A stretch of 64,000 nucleotides of DNA, taken from assembly GCA_934045075.1 (NCBI GenBank), contig OW203736.1:22979805-23043804 (forward strand). The letters are read 5' to 3'. Below the pieces are notes generated by a model. That model made no database searches and was not told the DNA's origin. It saw only the letters and a list, made by a program, of their open reading frames with translations. Below are positions 1 to 8,814 of this stretch, one piece after another. Origin of the DNA: Yponomeuta sedellus (lineage: Eukaryota; Arthropoda; Insecta; Lepidoptera; Yponomeutidae). The position numbers and the translations under genes are program-made. Numbering within the stretch: the stretch's first letter is position 1; each line of letters begins with the position of its first letter.

Positions 1-401
1 CGCGCTTGCCCCGCGATCGGAATGGTGTGCCGAGCAGAAATACAAGGTGATGGAAGAGTGGTGCTAGGTACGTGCTAGATCGACGTGGAGCGGGCGCCAC
101 CACACGTGCGACCCACGATCGTAACTGGTGCGACCAGCACAACAAACAAGATATGATGGATGCTATGATGAAGAGAATGGGGGTAGCGGAGCGCCTATGG
201 CTCCTCCACCGCTACCCTATGCGGAAACGCAAAAGGTGGGGACGGGGTCGCCAGCCGAGTTGCGGAGGTGTCTTTGCGAATCACGTAGCTCGGTGTGAAT
301 GGCGAGAGACGGAACACCGGAGGGGTTTTAGTGGGTGCAAGCCCCACATAACCCGGCGTTTTCCCCGAGACGCCGGGTATCTGTCAGAGATTTCCCCTCC
401 G

Positions 402-455
<54 letters not shown>
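1..455 (+). mobile_element. A0: 3' end of a family-A telomeric LINE (cut by window edge)
   Basis: Bases 1-402 match the last ~400 bases of the A1 3' UTR (7021-7422) almost base for base. They are followed by a ~53-base poly(A) run (403-455) and directly by GGTTA repeats. Only 3' UTR is present; the coding part lies left of the window. The 3' hairpin motif begins near 325. An open frame crosses this stretch into the poly(A) but is not coding, because the same bases are 3' UTR in the full-length copies. Confidence 0.9.
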
Positions 456-457
<2 letters not shown>

Positions 458-472
458 TTAGGTTAGGTTAGG
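456..472 (+). repeat. Telomeric TTAGG tract (short)
   Basis: About three GGTTA units join A0 to A1. Other short tracts of this kind lie near 12284-12293, 26374-26383, 29333-29347, 31229-31252, 32079-32088, 34001-34020, 34845-34858, 36977-36995, 38042-38061, 39047-39056, 40098-40106, 43036-43045, 43897-43916, 47441-47454 and 48279-48294. At 35910-35914 and about 41197-41201 only a single unit or less separates two elements. Confidence 0.9.
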
Positions 473-645
473 AGTCTGCGTCGGTACGCCATTGCGAGTA
501 GATGTGTGCGCTGTTCGCTACTTTGCAAATAAGTACCCGCAGCAATTGCTTTTGTTTATTTATTAGTAAATAAAAGTGTGAAGTGCCTGCATACGTGTGC
601 ATCTGTGTTTGGCGTGTGCGTGCGTAGTGCACGTTATAAGCTACG

Positions 646-3174
646 ATGGATGCGGCCGCGGCGCCTGGCGCCGATCCGTCGGCTGCCGGCGCCGCTATGG
701 CGGGAGACGGCGAGGCGTCTGGCGGCGGCGCTCGAACTACCCACGAGGGAAAAAAACCAACTCGCGGTAAGTTGTGGGTGGTGGCAGCGAGGAAGCGAGG
801 CCGCTCCACTGAGTCGGATGGGTCGTGGGACTCTGAGCCAGATGGCGAGGAGGAGACGGCTTTGCTCCCAAAGGTGTCCCGCGTAGGGACGCGCGGCGGT
901 GTCGCCGCAAGGGCCCGTGGCAGAACGGCGAAGCGCGGCGGCGCCCGTAGAACGGCTGGTGAGGCGAAGGAGGCCGCCCGCGAAGAGCAGAAGCTCTGCG
1001 CGCAGGCAGAGGTGGCGAGCCTTACGGCTCAGTACTATCGTCGGTCGACATCGCCGCGTGCCTCGACGTCAGCGGCGTTCGCGGGGGGCGTCGTACCGGT
1101 GGGGGAACTTGTGGCCCAGATAAACTCGGCTATTCTATACATAGCTGAAGTGGGCCGCAAGTCCAAAAATATAAAGGGCGAGCTGCTTGGTGGCCTGAAG
1201 AAGGCTACGGCGGCGATCGGGGACGCTGTTGCGGAACTGAGTGTCCGCACGGCTACCGCCGAGTCCCGCCGTGTCTCCGAGGAGAACGCCCGCCTCCGCG
1301 CTAGGGTCGACGAGCTGGAGAAGGCGAGCCGTGCCCCTGTTGTGGCACCCGTGCAGGCTGCCGCTGCCGCTGTTCGCGCTTTGCCTGCCGCTGCTGCTGC
1401 TGTTCGTGCCTCGCCGGCTGCCGCCGCGGCGCGTGTGCCGCCGGCGGCTGACTCCGGGCGTGTACGGCCGCCGGCCGTTACCGGATCGGTGCGAGCACCG
1501 GCGACTGCTGCGGCACGTGTGACCCACGGGTCGCCGGCCGCGACGGCGCGTGGGCCGCCGGCCGCCACGGCGCGTGGGCCGCAGGCCGTCGCGGTGCGTG
1601 TGCCGCCGGCGGTCGCGATGCGTGGGCCGCCGGCCACTACGGTGCGTGGGCCGCCGGCCGCTACGGTGCGTGGGCCGCTGGCCGTCACGGTGCGTGTGCC
1701 GCCGGCCGTAACGGTGCGTGGGCCGCCGGCCGTCTCTGTGCGTGGTCCGCCGGCGGCCGCGGTACGCGGGCCGCCGCTCGCCGCCGTGCGCGGGTCAACG
1801 CCCGCCGCGGTGCGCGGGTCGCCAGCCGCCGTGGTGCGTGCCGCGCCGGCCCCCGGCGCCGGCGTGCGCGCTACGGTGTCGGCGGCTGCTGCTCGGGTGG
1901 CGGCGGCACGTGTTGCTACACGCGGCACATATGCGGGTGCGGTGGCTGGCGGACGTGTTAGCTGCTCGCCCGCTTCTGCCAGCGGGCGTGCGGTAGGCGC
2001 GCACGGCGACTTGCCCGCGACGGCGACGAGTGTGAGGGAGGACGCGGCGACCGCCCGCTCGCCACCCGCCGCTTGTGTGGATGATGAGACGGACGACGTC
2101 GACGTCGAGGTGATCGACGACACGCCGACTGCCGCCTCGCCCGCGGACTGGGTGGTGCACGAGACACCCGCCCGCCGTCGCCGGCGTCGTAGGACGATGG
2201 CGGCGCGTCGGGTACCCGACGGCGAGCTGTCGGGGCCCGCCTCTGCGTCCGTCCCGCTCGCGGGACCAGTGACGGCGGTGGCTCGTGGGACCGCGGGGAC
2301 GCCACCCACGCCGGGCCAGCTGGCCGCGCGCAAGCTGCGTCTGCCGCGTTCTGCTGCAGTTGTTATTACGCTGCAGCCGGAGGCGATGGAAGCGGGCATG
2401 ACGTATGCGCAGGTGATTTCGGAAGCGAGGTCAAAAATTGACATCGCTTCGCTTGAAATCACCTCGCTGCGGTTCAAGCGATCGGTCACCGGGGCGCGGG
2501 TGCTGGAGGTGGCGGGGGCGGGTGCCGCGAGTGCTACCAAGGCGGACGCGCTGGCCCGAAAACTGGAGGAGGTTCTCGGCTCGCAGACTGCGAGAGTTTC
2601 GAGGCCGATCAAGTCCGCAGAACTGCGGGTGTTCGGCCTCGACGATTCCGTCACAGCGGACGAGGTGACCGCTGCGGTGGCTCGCTCGGGTGAATGTGAA
2701 CGGGGGGCGGTAAAGTGCGGTGAGGTGCGCCCTGGCGCGACCGGCGCTTGCGCAGCTTGGGTGCGCTGCCCCGTGTCTGCGGCGAAGAAGGTCCTCGCGG
2801 CGGGCCGCCTCTCAGTCGGATGGGGCATGGCCCGAGTAGAGCTGCTGACGGCGCGCCCACTGCGCTGCTACAGGTGCTTGGAGCCTGGCCACACGCGTGC
2901 GCTATGCCCGTCGACGGAGGACCGCAGTGATCTGTGTTATCGCTGCGGTGAGCCCGGCCACAAGGCCGGCGCCTGCCACGCCACGCCGCGCTGCACCCTG
3001 TGCGCGGCGGCGGGTAGGCCTTCTGAGCACACGTGCGGCAGCAAAGCCTGCCCTGCACCGAGGAGAGCGCCGGCGGCGAGTCTGGGCCCACAGGCCCCTC
3101 CCCAGCCACAGCGCCAGCCGACCCCCGGTGCAGGGGCGGCTACTGCGGAGGCTGACATGGACACTGCCGCGTAA
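646..3174 (+). CDS. Family-A ORF1 protein (Gag-like, zinc-knuckle RNA binding), copy A1
   Basis: The 842-residue ORF1 protein should bind the element's RNA and target the particle to telomeres. In order it has a basic N-terminus; a conserved stretch containing KSKNIKG (about residues 176-182) followed by a heptad-like coiled-coil segment; a long low-complexity region (about 225-400) of degenerate Val-Arg-Gly-Pro-Pro-Ala repeats; an RRM-like Gag region (about 565-735); and three zinc knuckles between Cys741 and Cys802 (two CCHC, the third of C-X2-C..H..C type). The tail is rich in Pro and Ala. The ATG at 646 fits because the same start and leader recur in A2-A5. The stop TAA directly abuts the ORF2 ATG. 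The frame is intact; very GC-rich, so strong shadow frames exist on both strands. Family assignment is firm; individual domain limits are approximate. Confidence 0.9.
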   Translation: MDAAAAPGADPSAAGAAMAGDGEASGGGARTTHEGKKPTRGKLWVVAARKRGRSTESDGSWDSEPDGEEETALLPKVSRVGTRGGVAARARGRTAKRGGARRTAGEAKEAAREEQKLCAQAEVASLTAQYYRRSTSPRASTSAAFAGGVVPVGELVAQINSAILYIAEVGRKSKNIKGELLGGLKKATAAIGDAVAELSVRTATAESRRVSEENARLRARVDELEKASRAPVVAPVQAAAAAVRALPAAAAAVRASPAAAAARVPPAADSGRVRPPAVTGSVRAPATAAARVTHGSPAATARGPPAATARGPQAVAVRVPPAVAMRGPPATTVRGPPAATVRGPLAVTVRVPPAVTVRGPPAVSVRGPPAAAVRGPPLAAVRGSTPAAVRGSPAAVVRAAPAPGAGVRATVSAAAARVAAARVATRGTYAGAVAGGRVSCSPASASGRAVGAHGDLPATATSVREDAATARSPPAACVDDETDDVDVEVIDDTPTAASPADWVVHETPARRRRRRRTMAARRVPDGELSGPASASVPLAGPVTAVARGTAGTPPTPGQLAARKLRLPRSAAVVITLQPEAMEAGMTYAQVISEARSKIDIASLEITSLRFKRSVTGARVLEVAGAGAASATKADALARKLEEVLGSQTARVSRPIKSAELRVFGLDDSVTADEVTAAVARSGECERGAVKCGEVRPGATGACAAWVRCPVSAAKKVLAAGRLSVGWGMARVELLTARPLRCYRCLEPGHTRALCPSTEDRSDLCYRCGEPGHKAGACHATPRCTLCAAAGRPSEHTCGSKACPAPRRAPAASLGPQAPPQPQRQPTPGAGAATAEADMDTAA

Positions 3175-6100
3175 ATGGCCACGTGCAGATTCCTGCAGGC
3201 CAATCTGAACCATTGCGCGAGAGCACAGGACTTGCTGATCCAGAGCCTTGCGCAGTGGCAGATACACGTGGCGGTTGTCGCTGAGCCTTACCGGGTTCCG
3301 GCGCACGCCGGCTGGGCGGGTGACGACGACGGCACTGTCGCATTGGTCGTGAGGACGGGCGCTGGGGCACCACCGTTGGAGCGGCTGTCGAAGGGGCGCG
3401 GGTGGGTCGCGGGGGAGGTCGATGGGACGATGATCGTCGCCGTGTACTTCTCTCCGAACGGCTCACTTGCGCAGTTCGAGCGATACCTCCGCCAGCTCGA
3501 AGTGTTGGTGGCCGGGCGCCGTCCTCGCCACGTACTCGTCGCTGGGGACCTCAACGCCAAGTCACCGATGTGGGAGTCCACGGTGACAAACGCGCGAGGC
3601 CGGGAGGCGGAGGACTGGGCCGTTGCGGGAGGATACACGGCACTGAACAGGGGAGGGGTGCACACTTGTGTACGACACGAGGGAGGATCGGTCGTGGACG
3701 TCACGTTTGCGACACACTCCCTTGCGCGCCGCGTCACGGGTTGGGAAGTCTTGGAGGAGGTAGAAACTCTGTCGGACCACCGATACATTCGGTTCGATGT
3801 GACGGCCCTCTCTACGGCTCCGACCGACCTGTGGCACCCTCTGCCGGGAGAGCCCCCGCGCTGGGCTGTCAAACAGCTGGACAGGGAGCTGCTGCACGAG
3901 GCTGCCGAGGTTGAGGCCTGGGTCAAGGGCTCCGCCGCCAGCCCCGAGGATATAGACGTTTCGGCCGAGGTTGAGTGGCTTCGTGGGGCGCTAACGCGAG
4001 CCTGTGACGTCGCGATGCCCCGTCTTCGGCCTGGTGCCCCCTTTCGCCGCGTGCACTGGTGGTCATCGGAGATCGCGGAACTGCGGCTCGCCTGCGTGCG
4101 CGCTAGGCGTGCACACGCCCGCAGCCGCCGGCGGCGACTCCGCGATCCCGAGGAGGAGGACCGCCTGCTTGCGGCATACAGGGAGAGCAAGACTGCTCTG
4201 TCGACAGCCATTGCGGCGGCAAAGGACGCCGGATTTGCAGAAATGCTGGCCTCCCTTGACGCAGACCCGTGGGGCCGTCCGTACCGAATGGTGCGAGACA
4301 AGCTCCGCCCGTTTGCGCCGCCGCTCACCCGGAGCATGAGGCCGGAGACGGTGGACACTGTGGTCGCCGGCCTATTTCCACCCGCGAATGGACTTACGCC
4401 TCCCCCGATGGGACTACCGGATGGGACGGCCGAAACCGAAGCGCCGGAAGTGACGGCGGCAGAGCTCGGTGCCGCTATGCAGCGCCTTCGCGGCCGCAGA
4501 AAGGCCCCGGGCTTGGACGGGATCCCGGGGCGCGCGTTGATCATCGCCCTGGACCCTCTGGAGGAGAGGTTCAGGGCCTTGCTCACCGCGTGCCTCGTGC
4601 GGGGCCAGTTTCCCCGGCCGTGGAAGGTGGGTAAACTTGTCCTGCTGAGGAAGGAGGGCCGACCGGCGGACTTGCCATCAGGCTACCGCCCGCTCGTTCT
4701 CTTGGATGAGGTGGGGAAGCTGTTCGAGCGCATCCTGGTGGCCCGACTCGTGCGGCACATGGAGACGGTGGGGCCGGACCTTTCCGAGGCCCAATTTGGA
4801 TTCCGGCACTTCCGGTCCACCGTCGACGCGATCCGCAGAGTGAAGGGGATGGCGGAGGAGGCGCTGGCGGGACGCGATATGTTACTCGCTGTTTCGCTCG
4901 ACATAGCGAACGCGTTTAACACCCTCCCCTGGGCCTGCATTGAGGAGGCGCTCCGGTACCACGGCTTCCCGGAGCACATGCGCCGCATCATCGGAGCTTA
5001 CCTCTCCGAGAGGGAGATCCGGTATCCGGCGCGGGACGAGTGGGCGGCGAAACCCATGTCACGCGGCGTTCCGCAGGGCTCGGCCCTTGGGCCTACGCTG
5101 TGGAACATCGGCTTCGACTGGGTGCTGCGGGGTGCGCTACCGGAGGGGGCCGGCGTGACCTGCTATGCGGATGACACGCTGGTCACCTCCCGCGGCGCTA
5201 ACTTTAGCGAAGCGGCCGCGCTCGCTACCGCGAGTGTAGAGGAGGTGCTTCAGCGCATCCGAGGACTGGGGCTGGAGGTGGCGCTCCACAAATGCGAGGC
5301 CCTGTGCATTCATGGGCCGCGGAGGGGGCCGCCGAATGGGGCTCGAGTGACGGTGGATGGGGTGGGGATCGATGTCGGGTCGGCCATGCGCTACCTCGGC
5401 ATCGTTCTGGACTCTCGTCTGACGTTTTGCGAGCACTTCCGACGGCTCGCGCCGCGACTCATGGCCGCGTGCAGTGCCCTCGGCCGCCTGCTGCCGAACG
5501 TCGGTGGGCCGAATGCGGCTTGCCGGCGGCTTTACGCGCTGGTGGTGCGGTCGATGGCGCTGTACGGAGCACCCGTGTGGGAGGACTCCCTGGGGCGGGC
5601 GAACAGGGCCCTGCTGCACCGTCCGCAGAGGGCTATTTGCCTGCGAATGGTGCACGGCTACCGCACCGTCTCTTACGAGGCGGCGTGTGTGCTGGCCGCT
5701 TGCCTGCCCTGGGAGATGGATGCACGTGTGCTCACGCTGGTGTACGACCGCGTCGCCGAGTGCCGGGCCGCGGGGGAGCCCCCGTCGAGGGAGGAGATGC
5801 TGCGTTGGCGCATGCGAGCTCGCAGACGTCTGCTCATCAGATGGCTGCGCGCACTCGAGGAGCCTACGGCGGGCCACGACACTATCGCCGCGGTGAGGCC
5901 GGTTCTCGAGCGTTGGCTGACGAGGAGGCACGGAGTCCTCTCCTTCCACCTTACGCAGCTCCTCTCGGGGCACGGTTGCTTCGGGAGATATCTGTGGAGG
6001 GTGGCGGGAGCGGAACCCACACCCGAGTGCCACCACTGCGGTCACGACGAGGACACGGCATATCACACGTTGGTGGAGTGCCCGGCGTGGGCGGACGAGA

Positions 6101-6333
6101 GGGCGGCGTTGACTGTCGTGATAGGGGTGGACCTGTCGCTGCCGGCCGTCGTGCGCTCGATGGTCGACAGCGAGGTAGCCTGGCGGGCCGTCCAGGCCTT
6201 CGCTGAGGCAGTCATGACTGCTAAAGAGGAGGCTGAGAGGCAGCGCGAGCGTGACCCCGAGGCACGGCGCGGAAGGCGGGAGCGCAGAAGGCGCAGAGCG
6301 GGTGTCGGTCAGAGGGTGCAAGACCCGGGGTAG
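3175..6333 (+). CDS. Family-A ORF2: APE endonuclease + reverse transcriptase, copy A1
   Basis: The 1052-residue ORF2 protein should nick the telomere repeat and carry out target-primed reverse transcription. The endonuclease fills about residues 1-230, with Asn10/Asn12, Glu37 (VAEPY), Asp125 and Asn127 (GDLNAK), Asp175 (VVDVTF) and Ser200-Asp201-His202 (SDHR). The reverse transcriptase spans about 430-760, with motif A Asp576 (LDIANAF), Gln634 (GVPQGS) and YADD at 664-667. A C-terminal knuckle C952-X2-C955-X8-H964-X4-C969 follows, then a basic tail. There is no RNase H. The start is the ATG immediately after the ORF1 TAA, giving TAAATG, which suggests stop-start translational coupling as reported for SART1. 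All catalytic motifs are intact. At residue 963 this copy has Tyr where A3 and A5 have His. Confidence 0.93.
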   Translation: MATCRFLQANLNHCARAQDLLIQSLAQWQIHVAVVAEPYRVPAHAGWAGDDDGTVALVVRTGAGAPPLERLSKGRGWVAGEVDGTMIVAVYFSPNGSLAQFERYLRQLEVLVAGRRPRHVLVAGDLNAKSPMWESTVTNARGREAEDWAVAGGYTALNRGGVHTCVRHEGGSVVDVTFATHSLARRVTGWEVLEEVETLSDHRYIRFDVTALSTAPTDLWHPLPGEPPRWAVKQLDRELLHEAAEVEAWVKGSAASPEDIDVSAEVEWLRGALTRACDVAMPRLRPGAPFRRVHWWSSEIAELRLACVRARRAHARSRRRRLRDPEEEDRLLAAYRESKTALSTAIAAAKDAGFAEMLASLDADPWGRPYRMVRDKLRPFAPPLTRSMRPETVDTVVAGLFPPANGLTPPPMGLPDGTAETEAPEVTAAELGAAMQRLRGRRKAPGLDGIPGRALIIALDPLEERFRALLTACLVRGQFPRPWKVGKLVLLRKEGRPADLPSGYRPLVLLDEVGKLFERILVARLVRHMETVGPDLSEAQFGFRHFRSTVDAIRRVKGMAEEALAGRDMLLAVSLDIANAFNTLPWACIEEALRYHGFPEHMRRIIGAYLSEREIRYPARDEWAAKPMSRGVPQGSALGPTLWNIGFDWVLRGALPEGAGVTCYADDTLVTSRGANFSEAAALATASVEEVLQRIRGLGLEVALHKCEALCIHGPRRGPPNGARVTVDGVGIDVGSAMRYLGIVLDSRLTFCEHFRRLAPRLMAACSALGRLLPNVGGPNAACRRLYALVVRSMALYGAPVWEDSLGRANRALLHRPQRAICLRMVHGYRTVSYEAACVLAACLPWEMDARVLTLVYDRVAECRAAGEPPSREEMLRWRMRARRRLLIRWLRALEEPTAGHDTIAAVRPVLERWLTRRHGVLSFHLTQLLSGHGCFGRYLWRVAGAEPTPECHHCGHDEDTAYHTLVECPAWADERAALTVVIGVDLSLPAVVRSMVDSEVAWRAVQAFAEAVMTAKEEAERQRERDPEARRGRRERRRRRAGVGQRVQDPG

Positions 6334-6563
6334 GTTTTGCGCCTGAATGACGAAGTGTCGGTCGGCGCCGTGTCTAGTGTCCCTGACACGGCGGTCGGCA
6401 AGATAGAGGGATGAAAGTGATTTCATGAATGAGGATTAATTTATGGGGCGGCGGGCACCAGCCGCGCCGCCCGCGCACGCGAGGAGTGCGTGAGTAAATG
6501 TGATGGATGAACGGTGCAGAGGTCGTGCTGAATCTGGAATTGTGATCTGGGTAGCATGACCGG

Positions 6564-7157
6564 CACATAAGACGAGGAGAGGGATGGCGCTCAGGTCGTG
6601 CCTGCTGGCTGGCGCGGAGCGCTCGTCACTGACCTGCGACCCGCGTCTAGTACGGTACGATCAGCGACAGAAGAAGAATGAATGGCACGTTATACATGCC
6701 GGACCGCGGGCCGGGCGTTACCACGCGCTTGCCCCGCGATCCGAATGGTGTGCCGAGCAGATATACCAGGTGATGGATGAGTGGTGCTCGGATCGTGCTA
6801 GATCGACGTGGAGCGGGCGCCACCACACGTGCGACCCACGATCGTAACTGGTGCGACCGTCACATAAGACGAGGAGAGGGATGGCGCTCAGATCGTGCCT
6901 TCCGGCTGGCGCGGAGCGCTCGTCACTGACCTGCGACCCGCGTCTAGTACGGTACGATCAGTGACAGAAGATGAATGAATGGCTCGTTATACATGCCAGA
7001 CCGCGGGCCGGGCGTCACCACGCGCTTGCCCCGCGATCGGAATGGTGTGCCGAGCAGAAATACAAGGTGATGGAAGAGTGGTGCTAGGTACGTGCTAGAT
7101 CGACGTGGAGCGGGCGCCACCACACGTGCGACCCACGATCGTAACTGGTGCGACCAG
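6564..7157 (+). repeat. 297-bp tandem duplication in the family-A 3' UTR
   Basis: CACATAAGAC recurs at 6564 and 6861, and the CGTAACTGG string that closes each unit recurs 297 bases apart. The two units differ by scattered substitutions and small changes. The same pair is present in A3 (from 25484) and A5 (from 62961), so the duplication predates the spread of these copies. Confidence 0.88.
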
Positions 7158-7344
7158 CACAAAAAACAAGATATGATGGATGCTATGATGAAGAGAATGG
7201 GGGTAGCGGAGCGCCTATGGCTCCTCCACCGCTACCCTATGCGGAAACGCAAAAGGTGGGGACGGGGTCGCCAGCCGAGTTGCGGAGGTGTCTTTGCGAA
7301 TCACGTAGCTCGGTGTGAATGGCGAGAGACGGAACACCGGAGGG

Positions 7345-7421
7345 GTTTTAGTGGGTGCAAGCCCCACATAACCCGGCGTTTTCCCCGAGACGCCGGGTAT
7401 CTGTCAGAGATTTCCCCTCCG

Positions 7422-7422
<1 letters not shown>
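7345..7422 (+). promoter_or_regulatory. Structured 3' terminus of family A (putative RT recognition element)
   Basis: Three successive hairpins precede poly(A). Stem I pairs GTGGG (7351-7355) with CCCAC (7363-7367). Stem II pairs CCCGGCGT (7372-7379) with ACGCCGGG (7390-7397). Stem III is a short ATCT/AGAT pair (7399-7402 with 7408-7411). The same order of hairpins closes the other telomeric families in this window with different bases. A role in recognition by reverse transcriptase is inference from work on related LINE 3' ends. Confidence 0.75.
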
Positions 7423-7478
<56 letters not shown>

Positions 7479-7494
7479 AAAAAAAAAAAAAAAA

Positions 7495-7522
7495 GGTTAG
7501 GTTAGGTTAGGTTAGGTTAGGT
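7495..7522 (+). repeat. Telomeric TTAGG tract
   Basis: Perfect GGTTA units between the A1 poly(A) and C1. Confidence 0.95.
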
Positions 7523-8307
7523 TCTTCTCTTTATGGGATCTTGCTAGCCAGCGGCGAAAAATCTGGCGGGAGGGGTCGCGTGGGCCCTGTTTCACTTTGT
7601 GGAGCGGGACCCAGGCGACCAACCGAATGAAGGACCGACTGGGGGGGGCGCCGCTGCGCGGAAGCGCGCGCGCCTCGTACCAGTCGGACCAGAGTGGCCG
7701 CCGGGACGCGGAGGGTCGGGGGACTCTCCGCGTCCATCACGGCGGGCCGGAAGGCGCCCTTGCGTGTTCCGAGGGTGCCTTCTGGCACGGAGGGGGCCCG
7801 CGCGGTCGCTCACCGCCTTCTCTGCTTTCAGAGAAGTGCTGGTGGGCGACGTGACGGGCCTCACGTGTGGGGCGTGTGGGGACCGGGACGCTTGGGCCCC
7901 CACGCGCCTCAACGAGGAGGTGCGCCGCCCTCCCCGTCTCATCGACCGGCTTGCGATGGGATGGAGGGGGCGGCGCGTTGGGGCGTATGGGGGCCAAGAT
8001 CATACGCACTTGGCCCCTATGCGCTCCAACGAAGAGATGCGGCGTTTTCTAGCCCCGTCGTCGAGCACCGACGGGGCAGAAGCGCCGCCGAAGGAGTGCC
8101 CGAAAGGGCGCCCGCAGACGGGGTCGCGGAAGTGTGCGCAAGCGTTCCCGTGGCCCCGTCCTTTGCGGTGCGGAGGAACACCCCAGGAGTTTTAGTCGGT
8201 ATACCGCCCTTTTCAGGGCGGGGAGTCCGACATAACCACTGTGCTCCCCCGAGCCGGTGGTACCCGTAATTGGGGTTTCTCCTGGGTGAAAAAAAAAAAA
8301 AAAAAAA
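7523..8307 (+). mobile_element. C1: non-autonomous plus-strand telomeric element with the shared non-coding core
   Basis: It starts within a 5' UTR that is longer in C2 and F2, at the point equivalent to ~120 bases into those elements. It then carries a ~600-base GC-rich core homologous to the core of F2 and, in opposite chromosomal orientation, to the N elements. It ends with its own version of the three-hairpin 3' terminus and a 19-base poly(A). Open frames of up to 198 residues exist but are not conserved between copies. No endonuclease or RT is encoded. I read it as a slightly 5'-truncated, non-coding LINE derivative. Confidence 0.78.
8187..8288 (+). promoter_or_regulatory. Structured 3' terminus of C1
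   Basis: Stem I is GTCGG (8195-8199) with CCGAC (8227-8231), both sides changed relative to family A. It encloses a CCGCCC/GGGCGG hairpin (8204-8221). A second stem and a short third stem follow before poly(A). Confidence 0.72.
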
Positions 8308-8346
8308 GGTTAGGTTAGGTTAGGTTAGGTTAGGTTAGGTTAGGTT
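8308..8346 (+). repeat. Telomeric TTAGG tract
   Basis: About eight perfect units between the C1 poly(A) and the 5' end of C2. Confidence 0.95.
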
Positions 8347-8627
8347 GGGGTGCGATGCCAGATTACCTCCCCGTGTGCCCTTCCGCTTCCGTTCCTACTG
8401 ATTCATCTTGAACCAGTGGGAAGGGTAAGTGGCAAGGGCCGGTGCACCCTGGGCGCTGGTCAGTAACTTCTCGTTATGGGATCTTGCTGGCCAGCGGCGA
8501 AAAATCTGGCAGACGAGGGCGCCTGGACCCTGTTCTCACAGAGTCCGGGCGGGGCTGCCCATCTGGGTATGCGTGAGCAAATCGTAATCCCGACTCACCG
8601 GGACCGAGGGCCTTGCCGCTAGCGGGA

Positions 8628-8660
8628 AGGCTGCGAGGAGTAAACCTCTATAAAAAATCC
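8628..8660 (+). promoter_or_regulatory. Conserved 5' UTR block with TATAAAA, C2
   Basis: A GGCTGCGAGGAG block followed by AACCTCTATAAAAA is shared with the 5' UTR of the autonomous family E (49758-49789). It could be a short RNA hairpin (GAGG with CCTC) or a promoter element; the sequence does not say which. Confidence 0.45.
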
Positions 8661-8814
8661 TGGAAGTGGTACGTGCGCGGCGCTTTCCAGTACTGGGCTT
8701 AAGCCGACGAGGCCGACGTGGAGCCGAAAGGGTTAAGCTCAGGCACCGGCTGTCTGGTTCACCCAGGCAGGCGTACCGCAAACCATATCTTTGATATACG
8801 CGAGATATAAAAAC

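Larger units (their letters stand above)
6334..7422 (+). other. A1 3' UTR
   Basis: No conserved reading frame. It contains two 297-bp tandem units (6564-7157), then a unique part ending in the three-hairpin terminus (about 7345-7422). Short open frames here are carried passively by the repeat. Confidence 0.8.
473..7494 (+). mobile_element. A1: full-length family-A telomere-specific non-LTR retrotransposon
   Basis: This is a complete LINE: 5' UTR (473-645), ORF1 (646-3174), ORF2 (3175-6333), a ~1.1 kb 3' UTR with a 297-bp tandem repeat, and a ~72-base poly(A) interrupted by one T. TTAGG repeats flank both ends. Both reading frames are open, so it could be a recently active copy. The domain set (three ORF1 knuckles, APE endonuclease, RT, C-terminal CCHC, no RNase H) and the telomeric site match the R1-clade TRAS/SART group. 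I cannot decide between TRAS and SART ancestry without a tree; it inserts in the sense of the TTAGG strand. Confidence 0.92.

Noticed and set aside
72..461. An open frame running through the family-A 3' UTR into poly(A) (also near 7092, 25895 and 63489)
   Set aside because: It lies downstream of ORF2 in every copy and ends in a poly-lysine artefact of the tail.
1035..2828. A 597-codon minus-strand frame opposite family-A ORF1, repeated in A2, A3 and A5
   Set aside because: It is the mirror of the Ala/Pro/Arg-rich ORF1 repeats; all recognisable domains lie on the plus strand.
7599..8269. Overlapping open frames of 198 and 191 codons in C1
   Set aside because: The homologous core in F2 and N does not keep these frames, and no known domain is visible.
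8347..8460. HDV-like ribozyme at the 5' end of C2/F2
   Set aside because: GGGGTGC (8347-8353) pairs with GCACCCT (8444-8450) like a P1 stem, but no convincing C-N-R-A joining segment or P3 follows; left as a weak possibility only.
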